DNA of 64,000 nt. It comes from Pseudomonas sp. Tri1 (GTDB lineage Bacteria > Pseudomonadota > Gammaproteobacteria > Pseudomonadales > Pseudomonadaceae). The stretch spans positions 3,270,001 to 3,334,000 of the forward strand of contig NZ_CP072913.1 in assembly GCF_017968885.1 (NCBI RefSeq), given 5' to 3'. Positions 35,609 to 44,797 of the stretch are shown piece by piece; position 1 is the first letter of the stretch, and every line of letters begins with the position of its first letter. Below the pieces are notes generated by a model. It was not told where the DNA came from. It searched no databases and worked only from the letters and a program-made list of their open reading frames with translations. A program made the translations under genes and the position numbers.

Positions 35609-36502
35609 ATGCGCTTAGTTCGTTTTGGTTTACCGGGGCAGGAACAGCCCGGAATCTTGGATTCGCAAGGAGTCGTTCGAGACCTCTCGGGCATTGTCGA
35701 TGACATCGATGCATCGGCCCTGAGCCCCACAGTGCTTGAAAAACTGCGGGCTGTTGACGTTGAAAAGCTGCCAGTGGTGGCGCCTGGCACACGTCTTGGT
35801 CCATGCGTAGGCAACGTACCGAACCTGATTTGCATCGGCCTGAACTACTCCGATCACGCGGCCGAAACGGATACACCTATCCCGAGCCAGCCGGTGGTCT
35901 TCAACAAACACACCGCGTCCATCAGCGGCCCCAATGACCCGGTGATTTTACCAACGGGTGCCCAGAAGCTTGATTGGGAAGTCGAATTGGCCATCGTCAT
36001 CGGTACGCCTGCCTGGCAGATCGATGAGTCGCAGGCATTGAATCACATTGCCGGTTATTGCCTGGCCAATGATGTTTCCGAGCGGGCTTATCAGCTTGAG
36101 TACGAAGGTCAGTGGACCAAGGGGAAAAGCGGTTTTTCGTTTGCACCACTGGGACCTTGGCTGGTCACTCGCGACGAAATTGCTGATCCGCAGGCACTTG
36201 ACCTCTGGCTCGACGTGAACGGCAAACGTCTCCAGACCGGCAATACCCGTACGATGATTTTCAGCGTTGCCCATATTGTCGCGTACCTCAGTCGCTTCAT
36301 GCCGCTAATGCCGGGTGACGTCATCATTACCGGTACGCCACCCGGTGTAGGGCTCGGGCAGAAACCACCGGTATTTCTCAAGGCGGGTGACACCATGCGT
36401 GTCGGTGGCCAAGGGCTGGGTGAGCAATTTCAGACCGTGGTTCCTTACGTGGCTGAAATGGGCGCTGCATGGGGCGCCGGTCGCCATCCCAATGTTGACT
36501 GA
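35609..36502 (+). CDS. FAH-family hydrolase, 2,4-diketo-3-deoxy-fuconate hydrolase-like
   Basis: A 297-residue FAH-fold enzyme with a short N-terminal domain and the catalytic C-terminal domain: ICIGLNYSDHAAETDTPIPS, the acidic metal ligands in DWEVELAIVIG, NDVSERAYQLEYEGQWTKGK and GDVIITGTPPGVGLGQKP. This is the subgroup that cleaves 2,4-diketo-3-deoxy sugar acids to pyruvate plus a hydroxy acid, though acylpyruvases look similar. It is tightly coupled to the hydratase gene before it and sits 22 bases before the DUF4286 gene. Confidence 0.82.
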   Translation: MRLVRFGLPGQEQPGILDSQGVVRDLSGIVDDIDASALSPTVLEKLRAVDVEKLPVVAPGTRLGPCVGNVPNLICIGLNYSDHAAETDTPIPSQPVVFNKHTASISGPNDPVILPTGAQKLDWEVELAIVIGTPAWQIDESQALNHIAGYCLANDVSERAYQLEYEGQWTKGKSGFSFAPLGPWLVTRDEIADPQALDLWLDVNGKRLQTGNTRTMIFSVAHIVAYLSRFMPLMPGDVIITGTPPGVGLGQKPPVFLKAGDTMRVGGQGLGEQFQTVVPYVAEMGAAWGAGRHPNVD

Positions 36503-36523
36503 CTATCGCTAGAGGAAAACGCT

Positions 36524-37219
36524 ATGAGCTTTGCAGGAACAGGTGTAGTCGCGATCTGGCATGATCTTTTGCCCGAAGCGCGGGATGAGTTCTATGAGTG
36601 GCATAACCGTGAGCATATGCCTGAGCGAGCCGGAATTCCGGGCTTTTTGCGGGGGCGCCGATACCTCGCTCTGGATGCAGGGCCGACCTATTTCAACCTC
36701 TATGAGGCCGACACTGTGCAGGTGTTGGGCGGGCAGGATTATTTGTCGCGTCTCAACAGTCCGACGGCATGGACCCAACAGTCGGTGCAGTCCTATCGCA
36801 ACGTCGCGCGATCCATTTGCGAGGTCACTTACACCAGCGGTGTGGGGCAGGGCGCGTATTTGTTAACGGTCCGTTTCGATGTCGTCGAAGGGCGGCATAA
36901 ATCGGTGTCAGACGCATTGCGTCAACGCGTGCTTCCTCCCCTCGCGGATAAACAGGGTATTACGGGCGTGCATTTGTGTGTGGCTGATGAGGCCGTGAGC
37001 AAGGTTGAAACCGCAGAGAAAAAGGCCCGCGCCGAAGGGACCCAAATACCAGCCTGGATCGTCATGATCGAAGGTTGTGCGCCCGACTACGTTCGTGTCG
37101 CCGGCGAGTCTTTTGTGGCGGAGCTGCAACGGCTGTTGGAAGGGCAATCGATGGGACCGGAAACCACGCTTTATCAATTGGAATACACACGTTGCAAAAC
37201 GCCGGGGAGTGCGGGTTGA
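36524..37219 (+). CDS. DUF4286-like dimeric alpha/beta-barrel protein
   Basis: A 231-residue cytosolic protein made of two similar ferredoxin-like halves. The first has VVAIWHDLLPEARDEFYEWH and HMPERAGIPGFLRGRRYLAL, the EthD/DUF4286-type pattern; the second begins near residue 110 (AYLLTVRFDVVEGRH). Members accompany catabolic operons and may stabilise or isomerise intermediates, but no reaction is established. GAGG precedes ATG 36524. It is the last gene before the OprD porin, in an operon with two FAH-fold enzymes. Confidence 0.7.
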   Translation: MSFAGTGVVAIWHDLLPEARDEFYEWHNREHMPERAGIPGFLRGRRYLALDAGPTYFNLYEADTVQVLGGQDYLSRLNSPTAWTQQSVQSYRNVARSICEVTYTSGVGQGAYLLTVRFDVVEGRHKSVSDALRQRVLPPLADKQGITGVHLCVADEAVSKVETAEKKARAEGTQIPAWIVMIEGCAPDYVRVAGESFVAELQRLLEGQSMGPETTLYQLEYTRCKTPGSAG

Positions 37220-37502
37220 TCGCCGAGCGTTCGAGTACGTTTTAACTTTCAGTCGTTGTTCTTACGCTATTCCCCACGAGCGTGCCATTACCGGCATTGA
37301 GTCAGGCTCGCGCCTGCGCACGCTCGGGTTTTGCATAAGACGATATTAAGCAATTGTAAGTTTCTCAATAGAGGGCTGTTGCAAGACATATAAGTGATCC
37401 TGCAGTCGCTCGGTAGTTAGCTCTTCAAACTGCCTGTGCGTAGATTTAATTACGAACTAAAAGCTGCCACAAAACAATAATAATTCATTGTGAGAAAATA
37501 TC

Positions 37503-38783
37503 ATGCGCTACCCTGTTATTTCCCGCAGCGTGCCTGCACATCAATCTCTGATCAGTCTGACTCTTGCGGTCTGCGCGGGTTCGTCAGCGGCTGTTCAAGC
37601 CGATCAGAATAGCGGCTTTGTTGATGGCGCCAAGGCCACCCTCAATTTGCGCAACGCTTACATCAATCGTAACTTCACCAACCCGAACGCCGCCCAAGGC
37701 AAAGCCGAGGAATGGACCCAGAGCTTCATCCTCGACGCCAAGTCCGGTTTCACCCAGGGCACGGTCGGTTTCGGCGTGGATGTGCTGGGCACATACTCGC
37801 TCAAGCTCGACGGTGGTCGCGGCACGGCGGGTACACAATTGCTGCCAGTGCACGATGACGGTCGCCCGGCCGACGATTTCGGTCGCCTGGGCGTGGCCCT
37901 CAAGGCCAAGGTGTCGAAAACCGAGCTGAAGGTCGGTGAGTGGATGCCGGTGCTGCCGATCCTGCGCTCCGACGACGGTCGTTCCCTGCCACAAACCTTC
38001 CGTGGCGGCCAGGTCACCTCCACCGAGATCAGCGGCCTGACCCTGTACGGTGGTCAGTTCCGCGCCAACAGCCCGCGCAACGACGCGAGCATGGAAGACA
38101 TGTCGATGAACGGCCGCGGCGCGTTCACCTCCGACCGTTTCAACTTCGGCGGCGGCGAATACGCCTTCAACGAAAAGCGCACCCAGGTCGGCGTCTGGTA
38201 TTCGGAACTGTCCGACATCTACCAGCAACAATACTTCAACCTGACCCACAGCCAGCCCATCGGCGACTGGACCCTGGGCGCCAACCTCGGCTACTTCATC
38301 GGCAAGGAAGACGGCAGCGCCCTGGCCGGCGACCTGGACAACAAGACCGCGTTCGCCCTGCTCTCGGCCAAATACGGTGGCAACACCTTCTACGTCGGCC
38401 TGCAGAAAGTCAGCGGCGACGATGCCTGGATGCGCGTCAACGGCACCAGCGGCGGCACCCTGGCCAACGACAGCTACAACTCCAGCTACGACAACGCCAA
38501 GGAAAAATCCTGGCAAGTGCGCCATGACTTCAACTTCGCCGCCGTCGGCGTGCCGGGCTTGACCCTGATGAACCGCTATATCAGCGGCGACAATGTGCAC
38601 ACCGCCACTGTCGATGACGGCAAGGAATGGGGCCGTGAAACCGAACTGGCCTACACCGTGCAAAGCGGCGCGCTGAAAAATCTCAGCGTTAGATGGCGAA
38701 ACTCGAGTATTCGCAGGGACTTCAGCACCAACGAATTTGATGAAAATCGGATCTTTATTAATTACCCTATATCGTTATTGTGA
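37503..38783 (+). CDS. OprD-family outer-membrane porin
   Basis: A 426-residue porin with a signal peptide (cleaved near AVQAD), the family start SGFVDGAKATLNLRNAYINR, arginine-ladder region EWMPVLPILRSDDGRSLPQT and the terminal DENRIFINYPISLL. OprD proteins admit single acids or basic amino acids across the outer membrane; this one probably serves the sugar-acid pathway upstream. Base composition is uneven: about 37680-38685 uses GC-rich preferred codons, but the last 100 bases use AGA, CGA, ATA and TTA. This suggests a mosaic gene. It is 283 bases after DUF4286, a gap where I see nothing definite. Confidence 0.9.
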   Translation: MRYPVISRSVPAHQSLISLTLAVCAGSSAAVQADQNSGFVDGAKATLNLRNAYINRNFTNPNAAQGKAEEWTQSFILDAKSGFTQGTVGFGVDVLGTYSLKLDGGRGTAGTQLLPVHDDGRPADDFGRLGVALKAKVSKTELKVGEWMPVLPILRSDDGRSLPQTFRGGQVTSTEISGLTLYGGQFRANSPRNDASMEDMSMNGRGAFTSDRFNFGGGEYAFNEKRTQVGVWYSELSDIYQQQYFNLTHSQPIGDWTLGANLGYFIGKEDGSALAGDLDNKTAFALLSAKYGGNTFYVGLQKVSGDDAWMRVNGTSGGTLANDSYNSSYDNAKEKSWQVRHDFNFAAVGVPGLTLMNRYISGDNVHTATVDDGKEWGRETELAYTVQSGALKNLSVRWRNSSIRRDFSTNEFDENRIFINYPISLL

Positions 38784-38889
38784 CGAATATTCCGCTCGCC
38801 TAATACCTGGCAGTGTGGCTTCTGCGATCGCTTGAACAGCAACTAACTTCATCAGGCGGTTGCAGGTAAGCCTAGGGTCAAACAGGCAC

Positions 38890-39279
38890 TTAATGTGGCA
38901 TTTGCAGGTTTACCTCAGCAGTCTCGTCAAACTTCAAGCGGGCCGCTTCAACCTCGGGCAATTTGTCGAGTGTCCATTTATGCAATTCGCGAAATGGCTG
39001 CTGCAGTGTTCGACCCAGTTGGGTGATCTCATACTGCACTGCCACGGGCGAGAACGAAATGACCTTGCGCGAGACGAGGCCATTTCGTTCCAGCCGCCGC
39101 AAGCACTGTGTCAGTGCCTTCTGAGTGACGCCCTCCAGGCGACGCTTGATGGCATTAAAGCGGTGCGGGCCATCATCCAGCACCGCCAGTACCATCATTG
39201 ACCACTTATCTGCGATCTGGTCGAACAGCGCCCGGCTTGGGCACTCCGACGAAAAACATTGCGGCTTTAATTCCAGCAT
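38890..39279 (-). CDS. HxlR-family transcriptional regulator
   Basis: A 129-residue one-domain winged-helix regulator. The N-terminal cysteine typical of the family is present (FSSECPSRALFDQIADKWSM), followed by FNAIKRRLEGVTQKALTQCL and the wing VISFSPVAVQYEIT. HxlR proteins often sense aldehydes, quinones or redox state through that cysteine. It is divergent from an Old Yellow Enzyme gene, its likely target. Confidence 0.88.
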   Translation of the reverse strand: MLELKPQCFSSECPSRALFDQIADKWSMMVLAVLDDGPHRFNAIKRRLEGVTQKALTQCLRRLERNGLVSRKVISFSPVAVQYEITQLGRTLQQPFRELHKWTLDKLPEVEAARLKFDETAEVNLQMPH

Positions 39280-39300
39280 CGAAGTTTCCTCATGTATACC

Positions 39301-39320
39301 TAGGCGACTCTAAGTGCCTA
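39301..39320. promoter_or_regulatory. Candidate HxlR operator
   Basis: TAGGC (39301-39305) and GCCTA (39316-39320) form an inverted repeat with a ten-base centre in the 102-base gap between the divergent HxlR and Old Yellow Enzyme genes. The rest of the gap is AT-rich with a possible rightward -10 (TATACT near 39345). Short arms, so moderate support. Confidence 0.4.
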
Positions 39321-39381
39321 ATTGACATCTGGTTTACAAAATATACTTATATGGCTTCCTAAAGCAAACGGAGTCCATCCA

Positions 39382-40500
39382 ATGTCAAACCCTGATACCA
39401 GCATTTTATTCCGCCCTTTTTCCATCCGCTCGCTTGAACTGAAAAACCGGATTGTCATGTCGCCGATGACCAGACAATTTTCGCCAGAGGGCATCCCCGG
39501 TGAAGGGAGTGCTGCCTACTACCGGCGGCGGGCCGAGGGGCGGGTCGGGTTGATCTTGTCAGAAGGGACCGTCGTTGATCGTCCCGCTTCACGTAACGGT
39601 TCCGGCATTCCTTTTTTCCACGGTGAAGCAGCGCTGGCTGGATGGAAGAACGTGATTGATTCTGTTCACAACGCGGGTGGCCGCATGGGGCCGCAACTCT
39701 GGCACACCGGTGCCGTGCGTGACGTCAGCGGCTGGGAGCCTGATGCGCCGGTTGAAAGCCCATCTGGCCTCGACTCGCCAAATGTCCCGCGCGGTGTGGC
39801 AATGAGCGAAGAGGATATTGCAGACGCAATTGCTGCGTTCGCCAAGGCCGCGGCGGATGCCAAACGACTGGGTTTCGACACCGTCGAGATCCATGGGGCT
39901 CATGGTTATTTGATCGATCAGTTCTTCTGGGCCGGCACCAATCAGCGTACCGATCGTTATGGCGGGCCGACGATCAAAGAGCGCTCGCGCTTTGCCGCTG
40001 AGATCGTGTCTGCCGTTCGTCATGCGGTCGGCCCCGAATTCCCTATCATCATGCGCGTCAGTCAATGGAAGCAGCAGGACTTCGGGGTGCGTCTCGCCGA
40101 GACCCCAGCACTGATGGAAGACTGGTTGCTGCCATTGGTTGAAGCGGGTGTTGATGTTCTGCATTGCTCGCAGCGACGCTTCTGGGACCCTGAGTTTCCC
40201 GAAATTGATGGTGAGAACGGGCTGAACTGCGCGGGCTGGGCGAAGAAAGTCACTGGAGCCACAACCATTAGCGTCGGCTCGGTCGGGCTGGATAACGATG
40301 TCACTAACGCCTTCGCCGGCCAGGGCTCAGCCCCTGCAAGCTTGGACCGCCTGGTCGAGCGCATGGAGCGCGAAGAGTTTGATCTGATCGCCGTAGGGCG
40401 TGTTCTGCTGAGTGACAAGGATTGGGTAGCGAAGGTGGAAAATGGCGATTACGCGGAGCTGAAGGGCTTCAATCCTGCGTCTTTAGCCGAATTGGTCTGA
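39382..40500 (+). CDS. NADH:flavin oxidoreductase, Old Yellow Enzyme family
   Basis: A 372-residue FMN-dependent ene-reductase-type protein. It has LKNRIVMSPMTRQFSPEGIP at the start of the barrel, the substrate histidine region VEIHGAHGYLIDQFF, NQRTDRYGG and the phosphate-binding end IAVGRVLLSDKDW. CGGAG lies upstream of ATG 39382. Pairing with an HxlR sensor suggests induction by electrophiles such as quinones or enals, which such enzymes reduce. Confidence 0.9.
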   Translation: MSNPDTSILFRPFSIRSLELKNRIVMSPMTRQFSPEGIPGEGSAAYYRRRAEGRVGLILSEGTVVDRPASRNGSGIPFFHGEAALAGWKNVIDSVHNAGGRMGPQLWHTGAVRDVSGWEPDAPVESPSGLDSPNVPRGVAMSEEDIADAIAAFAKAAADAKRLGFDTVEIHGAHGYLIDQFFWAGTNQRTDRYGGPTIKERSRFAAEIVSAVRHAVGPEFPIIMRVSQWKQQDFGVRLAETPALMEDWLLPLVEAGVDVLHCSQRRFWDPEFPEIDGENGLNCAGWAKKVTGATTISVGSVGLDNDVTNAFAGQGSAPASLDRLVERMEREEFDLIAVGRVLLSDKDWVAKVENGDYAELKGFNPASLAELV

Positions 40501-40837
40501 TCTTAAAGCGGAGTGGAGAGTGTGATGCCACACAGGTTTTAGTCTGAAGAAATCAGAGCTCTAGCCTAGGATTTTGCGAGGTCGAGAGCGTAATCCGTTG
40601 TTGAGTGCGCCATGACTGTTTCAATGACTGAAGCTGTCAAGGCCACTCAACACCTGTGTAAATAGGACCGCGTTGCGGTGCAGTCGTATTGAACGTTTTT
40701 CGAAACTCGGTGGAGTTCTGTTACAGGCTTTCCGGATCCCCGAAGAACATTTTGACTGGCTCTAGGCCGGTGGATTCAGCTCAAGAAAGGCGAGTTATAC
40801 CCCCATTTTTACCCCATTCGCACCGAGTAGCTTGAAC
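40501..40837. other. Gap holding direct repeat copy A
   Basis: This 337-base stretch has no convincing gene. Its right part (about 40718-40825) is one copy of a diverged direct repeat described separately. The left part contains only short open frames with no ribosome binding site. Confidence 0.6.
40718..40825 (-). repeat. Direct repeat copy A with a mexT-like 3' end
   Basis: The minus strand reads KMFFGDPESL followed by a stop (40722-40754), matching the last residues of mexT at 59181 (MFFGDPESL). Beyond this the sequence is not mexT but matches copy B at 50999-51106 over about 105 bases, including CTAGAGCC and a TTATACCCCCAT / ACCCC arm. No other part of a LysR gene is present. Copies A and B flank the aldoxime-nitrile block in the same orientation, so they may be attachment-site remnants. 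Confidence 0.6.
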
Positions 40838-42127
40838 TCAGTACTTCTCCATCATGTCGGCCGCCTGTTGGGTCGCCTGGCTGGTACGGGTGGCCAGCTT
40901 GCGGACCTCGTCGGCGACTACAGCGAAGCCCCTTCCGGCCTCACCGGCTCTGGCCGCCTCTATGGCCGCGTTCAGTGCCAGGAGATTGGTCTGTTTGGCG
41001 ATGCTTTGGATGGTGGCGACTATCTGCGTCAGCTGGGCGAGGTTTTCCTGCATCGCTTGATGCTGACGTTCCTGAGTCTGGCGCAATTGGCTTTCCTCGC
41101 GGAAGGAGTGCACGTCTGTGATCGCCCCCACTGTACGTAAGGGAGTGCCGTCGGTGCTTCGCTGGGTCTGACCTTTGCCTCTGAACCAACGATACTCGTC
41201 GTTGCGGTGCCTGAGGCGGTAGGTTACATCGAAGGGTGTTTGGCCGGAGCGATCGGCGACATGTTCGACAAAAGCCTGCACGGCACGCTGGCTGTCTTCG
41301 GGATGCAGGCGAGACAACCAGCTTTCGAATACATTGGGAAACTGTTCGATGGTTTCGTAGCCGAGCAGGCGACGCATCTGTGACGAGAACCAGATGACGT
41401 TGTGCGGGTTGGCTGGATCGCCTGCGATGATATTGATGTCCCAGAGTGCGTCCTGAATGCATTCGCGGGAAATATCGAAGCGGGCTGAAAGCATCGCGAA
41501 TTCTTCGTCTCGCAGGCGCTGCTTGTGGATGTCACGCAAAATACCGACGCTGACCTGTGGCGTGCCCCGTTTGTCACGGAGCGTTTCGCCAAAGATTTGC
41601 ACCCAGCGGTATTCTCCCGAGTGGCTCGCGAGGCGCACCTCCACCTGGTAGGGAGCATGCCCGTTGCGATCGGCAAGGTGATGAGCCAGGGCATCCAGGT
41701 TGGCCTGGCGGTCATCAGGGTGAAGGCAATCGTTCCAGGGGCCTAGATAGACGGGGAGGTCCGCTTGGGTGGGCAGGTCGCCGAACCATTGCAGTACTGC
41801 GTCGCGGGAGGGCTGCAGGCTGCCATTGAGCTGCAATTTCCAGAGCAAATCACCCGACCCGCATGCCACCAATTGCCAAAGTTGTTCTTGATCTTGCAGC
41901 TGCGTTTCGTATTCACCAAGCTGAAGCTTGAGGCGTTGCTGTTCAGCATTAAGGTCGACCACGCTGGCTCGGAGCGCCGTGCGATCGGCGAGCAGGCGTT
42001 CTATGCCATCCAGTACCCGCCGCAATAACGAGTCTTTCGCCGCTATGGATACCCCCTCGCCGTCGGGTTGTTCCAGCCTGTCGCCGAGCAGCTTCAGTTC
42101 CTTGCGGGTGCTATTTCTGAAAAACAT
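40838..42127 (-). CDS. Soluble PAS-PAS methyl-accepting chemotaxis protein
   Basis: A 429-residue cytoplasmic chemoreceptor without membrane segments. A coiled-coil start (about 1-65) is followed by two PAS domains (about 68-185, with [18 protein letters not shown], and about 190-310, with [18 protein letters not shown]) and a short MCP signalling tip ([40 protein letters not shown]) ending at MEKY. The signalling helix bundle stops just after the tip, as in Aer/BdlA-like short receptors. ATG 42127 precedes the family start [11 protein letters not shown]. It lies 115 bases after the cobalt-permease gene on the same strand and may be part of the nitrile operon. Confidence 0.85.
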   Translation of the reverse strand: MFFRNSTRKELKLLGDRLEQPDGEGVSIAAKDSLLRRVLDGIERLLADRTALRASVVDLNAEQQRLKLQLGEYETQLQDQEQLWQLVACGSGDLLWKLQLNGSLQPSRDAVLQWFGDLPTQADLPVYLGPWNDCLHPDDRQANLDALAHHLADRNGHAPYQVEVRLASHSGEYRWVQIFGETLRDKRGTPQVSVGILRDIHKQRLRDEEFAMLSARFDISRECIQDALWDINIIAGDPANPHNVIWFSSQMRRLLGYETIEQFPNVFESWLSRLHPEDSQRAVQAFVEHVADRSGQTPFDVTYRLRHRNDEYRWFRGKGQTQRSTDGTPLRTVGAITDVHSFREESQLRQTQERQHQAMQENLAQLTQIVATIQSIAKQTNLLALNAAIEAARAGEAGRGFAVVADEVRKLATRTSQATQQAADMMEKY

Positions 42128-42242
42128 CAAATACCTCTGGTTTTGCTCTCGAGGTTTCGGGGCGGTTCTTGTTCTTGATGCCCCGAGCATTACGGTCTTC
42201 GAATGCCCGGGGACAGTCTGACTTGGACTGGCGTACGCCGAC

Positions 42243-42920
42243 TCAGGCGGCCTGGTACAGCCGGCGCTCGACCAGCGTGCTACCACGCAATCGATGGGTA
42301 GCCTTGGCACCGGCCAGCACGGCCAGGTCCAACAGCGGTTCGAGGGTGACGACGGTCATGTAGGCACTACCGAAGGTCAGAATTGACATTGCGTTTTCTG
42401 CTGTGAAGCCTTGCCCGTAGAAGGCCCAGAAGGCAACCCAGGCGACAATGCCCGCCTGGAAGGCCGTCGACAGCCCCAGAGCTTGTCTATAGCTCAGCTC
42501 CACATACGGCGTGTTTGGCGCGATGATGCGTTTCGCCAGGGCAGCGACTGCGAACAGCGGTACCAGAAGGGTGGTGACGTTCATGCCGTATTGCGGCAGG
42601 TCGAATGGAGCGAAGAACAGACCCTGGATCAGCAGTCCCAGGGCGAGCCCCGCCGCTGCGGGTGCGGCGCCAAGCAGCAGAAACAGCGTTGACCCCAGGA
42701 TAAGATGCACCTCGGAAACACCGACTGGATAGTGCGGTAGTAGCTCGAAGAAGCTGAATACCAGGGCCGTGGCAGTGACAGTGCGAGCGAGAAGCGAGAA
42801 GACACCACGCTCACCGATGGCTTGCGCAGCGAGTTTGAGTGTATAGGCGCCGACACCTGCGGCAGTGACATAGCTCAGCCAGATTTTTCCAGCTTCCACC
42901 AGATTAGGTTCGATATGCAT
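42243..42920 (-). CDS. CbiM-like cobalt permease of the nitrile hydratase operon
   Basis: A 225-residue membrane protein with about six to seven helices and the CbiM-type N terminus [19 protein letters not shown], where the first Met and His are the Co/Ni ligands in this family. Further motifs are [20 protein letters not shown] and [20 protein letters not shown]. No CbiNQO partners are present, so it may act alone or with a genomic ECF module. Its place right after the nitrile hydratase genes, whose enzyme is the cobalt type, supports cobalt supply. Confidence 0.8.
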   Translation of the reverse strand: MHIEPNLVEAGKIWLSYVTAAGVGAYTLKLAAQAIGERGVFSLLARTVTATALVFSFFELLPHYPVGVSEVHLILGSTLFLLLGAAPAAAGLALGLLIQGLFFAPFDLPQYGMNVTTLLVPLFAVAALAKRIIAPNTPYVELSYRQALGLSTAFQAGIVAWVAFWAFYGQGFTAENAMSILTFGSAYMTVVTLEPLLDLAVLAGAKATHRLRGSTLVERRLYQAA

Positions 42921-42978
42921 GATGATTGCCCCTTGGCCGCTTCGCGACCTCAAAAGTAAAAATAGGACGAATCCGGCT

Positions 42979-43419
42979 TCAGCTTGTGGCACGGCTGATC
43001 GCTACCGGCTCGTGCCGTGGCAGGTGTTCGTGCCCGTGTCCATGGGCCGGTGGGCAACTCGCGTTGAGCAGCGTTACCGGTTGTCCATGGGGGGTATTCA
43101 AGTAAGCTCGCTGCCATTCCTCGGTGCGCTGGGTGATGTCTTCCATACCTGCTAAACCGAGTGTGGTGACCATTCTTTCCATGGCCGCGATCCATTGCCG
43201 GTAGTAAGTGTCGTTGACGCTTTCTCCGGGTTGCGCCGGGCTCGCCTTGATCTCGTCGCTGAATACCTGCACCCAGTCCTTCCAGGGAAATAGACCGGTT
43301 TGGTGCAGGTGCAGCAGCAGGGAAAAAGCCTGGGCCTGCCAAGGTTTGTCGAACACCGGGCCTTCATCGTCGAGAGACAGACCGGCTACTGGGGGGATGA
43401 GAGGCATGCTCGTGCTCAT
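42979..43419 (-). CDS. Nitrile hydratase accessory protein
   Basis: A 146-residue protein related to the N-terminal half of the nitrile hydratase beta subunit (PLIPPVAGLSLDDEGPVFDK, QAFSLLLHLHQTGLFPWKDW, YYRQWIAAMERMV), the group that includes the cobalt-type activator/self-subunit-swapping chaperones. It ends in a histidine-rich tail (AHGHGHEHLPRHEP) suited to cobalt binding. ATG 43419 overlaps the beta-subunit stop as ATGA and has GGAGG upstream, so translation is coupled. Role inferred: cobalt insertion and cysteine oxidation in the alpha subunit. Confidence 0.85.
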   Translation of the reverse strand: MSTSMPLIPPVAGLSLDDEGPVFDKPWQAQAFSLLLHLHQTGLFPWKDWVQVFSDEIKASPAQPGESVNDTYYRQWIAAMERMVTTLGLAGMEDITQRTEEWQRAYLNTPHGQPVTLLNASCPPAHGHGHEHLPRHEPVAISRATS

Positions 43420-44069
43420 ACGGCCTCCAGATAGTTGTCCCACAGGTCAATGCAAACACTGTCCGGTCGCGCCACTCCCCACAATTCTGTGGCACTGAAG
43501 CGAACGGCATAGACCTGTTGGGGTTGTTCGCCCAGACCGTGGGCCATTGTGTCTGGGGTGGCAAACGCGCCGTGTGCAATCTCGATTGTCCCGACCTTGC
43601 CGCGCGCGTAGCGCGGCAGTCGGGTGTGGGTGGTTGGATTGAGGTTCTTCGTCCGCACCCGGTCACCGACCCGGAAGCGGCCGCAGATATGTTCCTTTGC
43701 CCTGGATGAGGCGCCTCCAAGGATCACAGCCTCGACGATGTCCGGTGTGAGCACCGTAGGGGGTTGTGCCGGTGAGGTCGGTTTGACCGTGCCTTGCAGT
43801 TCGGCAGCGCTGATCACGCCTTTTTCCAGCAGCAGGGTCTCGAAGGCGTGAAGCCAGTGTTCGTAGTAACTCGACTGCAAGTATTCAGCCGGTTCCATGC
43901 GTTCAATGGCGTGTCGGAATTCGTCGACATTGAAGTGTCCGCCGACGAAGAGCGAGGCAAACAGCGGGAAGACCCTGCGCTCCCAGTCGTGATGGAAGAT
44001 GGGTTCATTTTCTTCGGTGAGCACTGGGCCGAAACCGTGCATACCGCCTAAGTCGTGTACACCGTTCAT
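43416..44069 (-). CDS. nthB: Nitrile hydratase beta subunit
   Basis: A 217-residue beta subunit beginning MNGVHDLGGMHGFGPV, the invariant NHase beta start. An N-terminal helical part (FPLFASLFVGGHFNVDEFRH) is followed by the SH3-like C-terminal barrel (FRVGDRVRTKNLNPTTHTRL, LWGVARPDSVCIDLWDNYLE). With alpha it hydrates nitriles to amides. It starts 20 bases after the alpha subunit and overlaps the accessory gene. Gene order alpha-beta-accessory is as in Pseudomonas chlororaphis-type clusters. Confidence 0.95.
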   Translation of the reverse strand: MNGVHDLGGMHGFGPVLTEENEPIFHHDWERRVFPLFASLFVGGHFNVDEFRHAIERMEPAEYLQSSYYEHWLHAFETLLLEKGVISAAELQGTVKPTSPAQPPTVLTPDIVEAVILGGASSRAKEHICGRFRVGDRVRTKNLNPTTHTRLPRYARGKVGTIEIAHGAFATPDTMAHGLGEQPQQVYAVRFSATELWGVARPDSVCIDLWDNYLEAV

Positions 44070-44088
44070 GGTTTTCTCCTTCTCGGGG

Positions 44089-44721
44089 TCAGGCTTCGTC
44101 GCCCGGCGTCTTGGGCAGGCCAGTGCCGATCATGGCGTCACGCGTCACGAGCTCGACCAGCCGTTCCTCACTCCAACCGTCAGTACCAGCCGGACGTTCC
44201 GGCAGAACCAGGTAGCGCAACTCAGCACTGCTGTCCCAGACGCGAACTTCCTTGTCATTGGGAATGCTCAAACCGAATTCGGCCAGCACGCTGCGCGGGT
44301 CGATGACTATCCGTGACCGATAGGGCGCGGATTTGTACCAGGCTGGGGGCAGGCCCAGGGTCGGCCAGGGGTAGCAGGAGCACAGCGTGCAGACCGTCAC
44401 GTTGTGCACGGTCGCGGTGTTCTCCACCACCACCATGTCTTCGCCCTGCACGCCGGAAAACCCCAGTTCGGCAATGGCCGCAGTGGCATCTTCCAGCAGC
44501 CGATGTTTGTAATCGGGATCGGACCAGGCCTTGGAGACCACCTGAGCGCCGTTGCGCGGGCCGACCTTGTGCTGGTAAGTGTCCACCAGAGCATCCATGG
44601 CGGTTGGGTCGACCAAGCCCTTTTCTATTAACAGGGATTCGAGCGCCTTGACACGCAAGGCGATGGCCTCGGGTGGCTCGGTGTGGTCGTGATGGTGATG
44701 ATGTTCGTGCGTATGGCTCAT
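44089..44721 (-). CDS. nthA: Nitrile hydratase alpha subunit, cobalt type
   Basis: A 210-residue alpha subunit. The metal-binding claw is C111-T112-L113-C114-S115-C116 ([11 protein letters not shown]); threonine at the second position marks the cobalt rather than the iron enzyme (VCSLCSC). The N terminus is very histidine-rich ([17 protein letters not shown]), possibly a metal store. GAGGAG lies before ATG 44721. It follows the amidase gene by 76 bases, and a CbiM-like transporter follows downstream, consistent with cobalt dependence. Converts the nitrile made by OxdA to the amide. Confidence 0.95.
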   Translation of the reverse strand: MSHTHEHHHHHDHTEPPEAIALRVKALESLLIEKGLVDPTAMDALVDTYQHKVGPRNGAQVVSKAWSDPDYKHRLLEDATAAIAELGFSGVQGEDMVVVENTATVHNVTVCTLCSCYPWPTLGLPPAWYKSAPYRSRIVIDPRSVLAEFGLSIPNDKEVRVWDSSAELRYLVLPERPAGTDGWSEERLVELVTRDAMIGTGLPKTPGDEA

Positions 44722-44797
44722 GTATTGGCTCCTCTGAAGTTGATACTCACTTTCAGTGCTGCTTGCCGGTGTTTGTTCGCCAATGCGATGCGTAGGT

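Noticed and set aside
42153..42180. CGGGGC / GCCCCG inverted repeat between the CbiM-like and chemoreceptor genes
   Set aside because: Short arms, long loop and no T tract; too weak to call a terminator.
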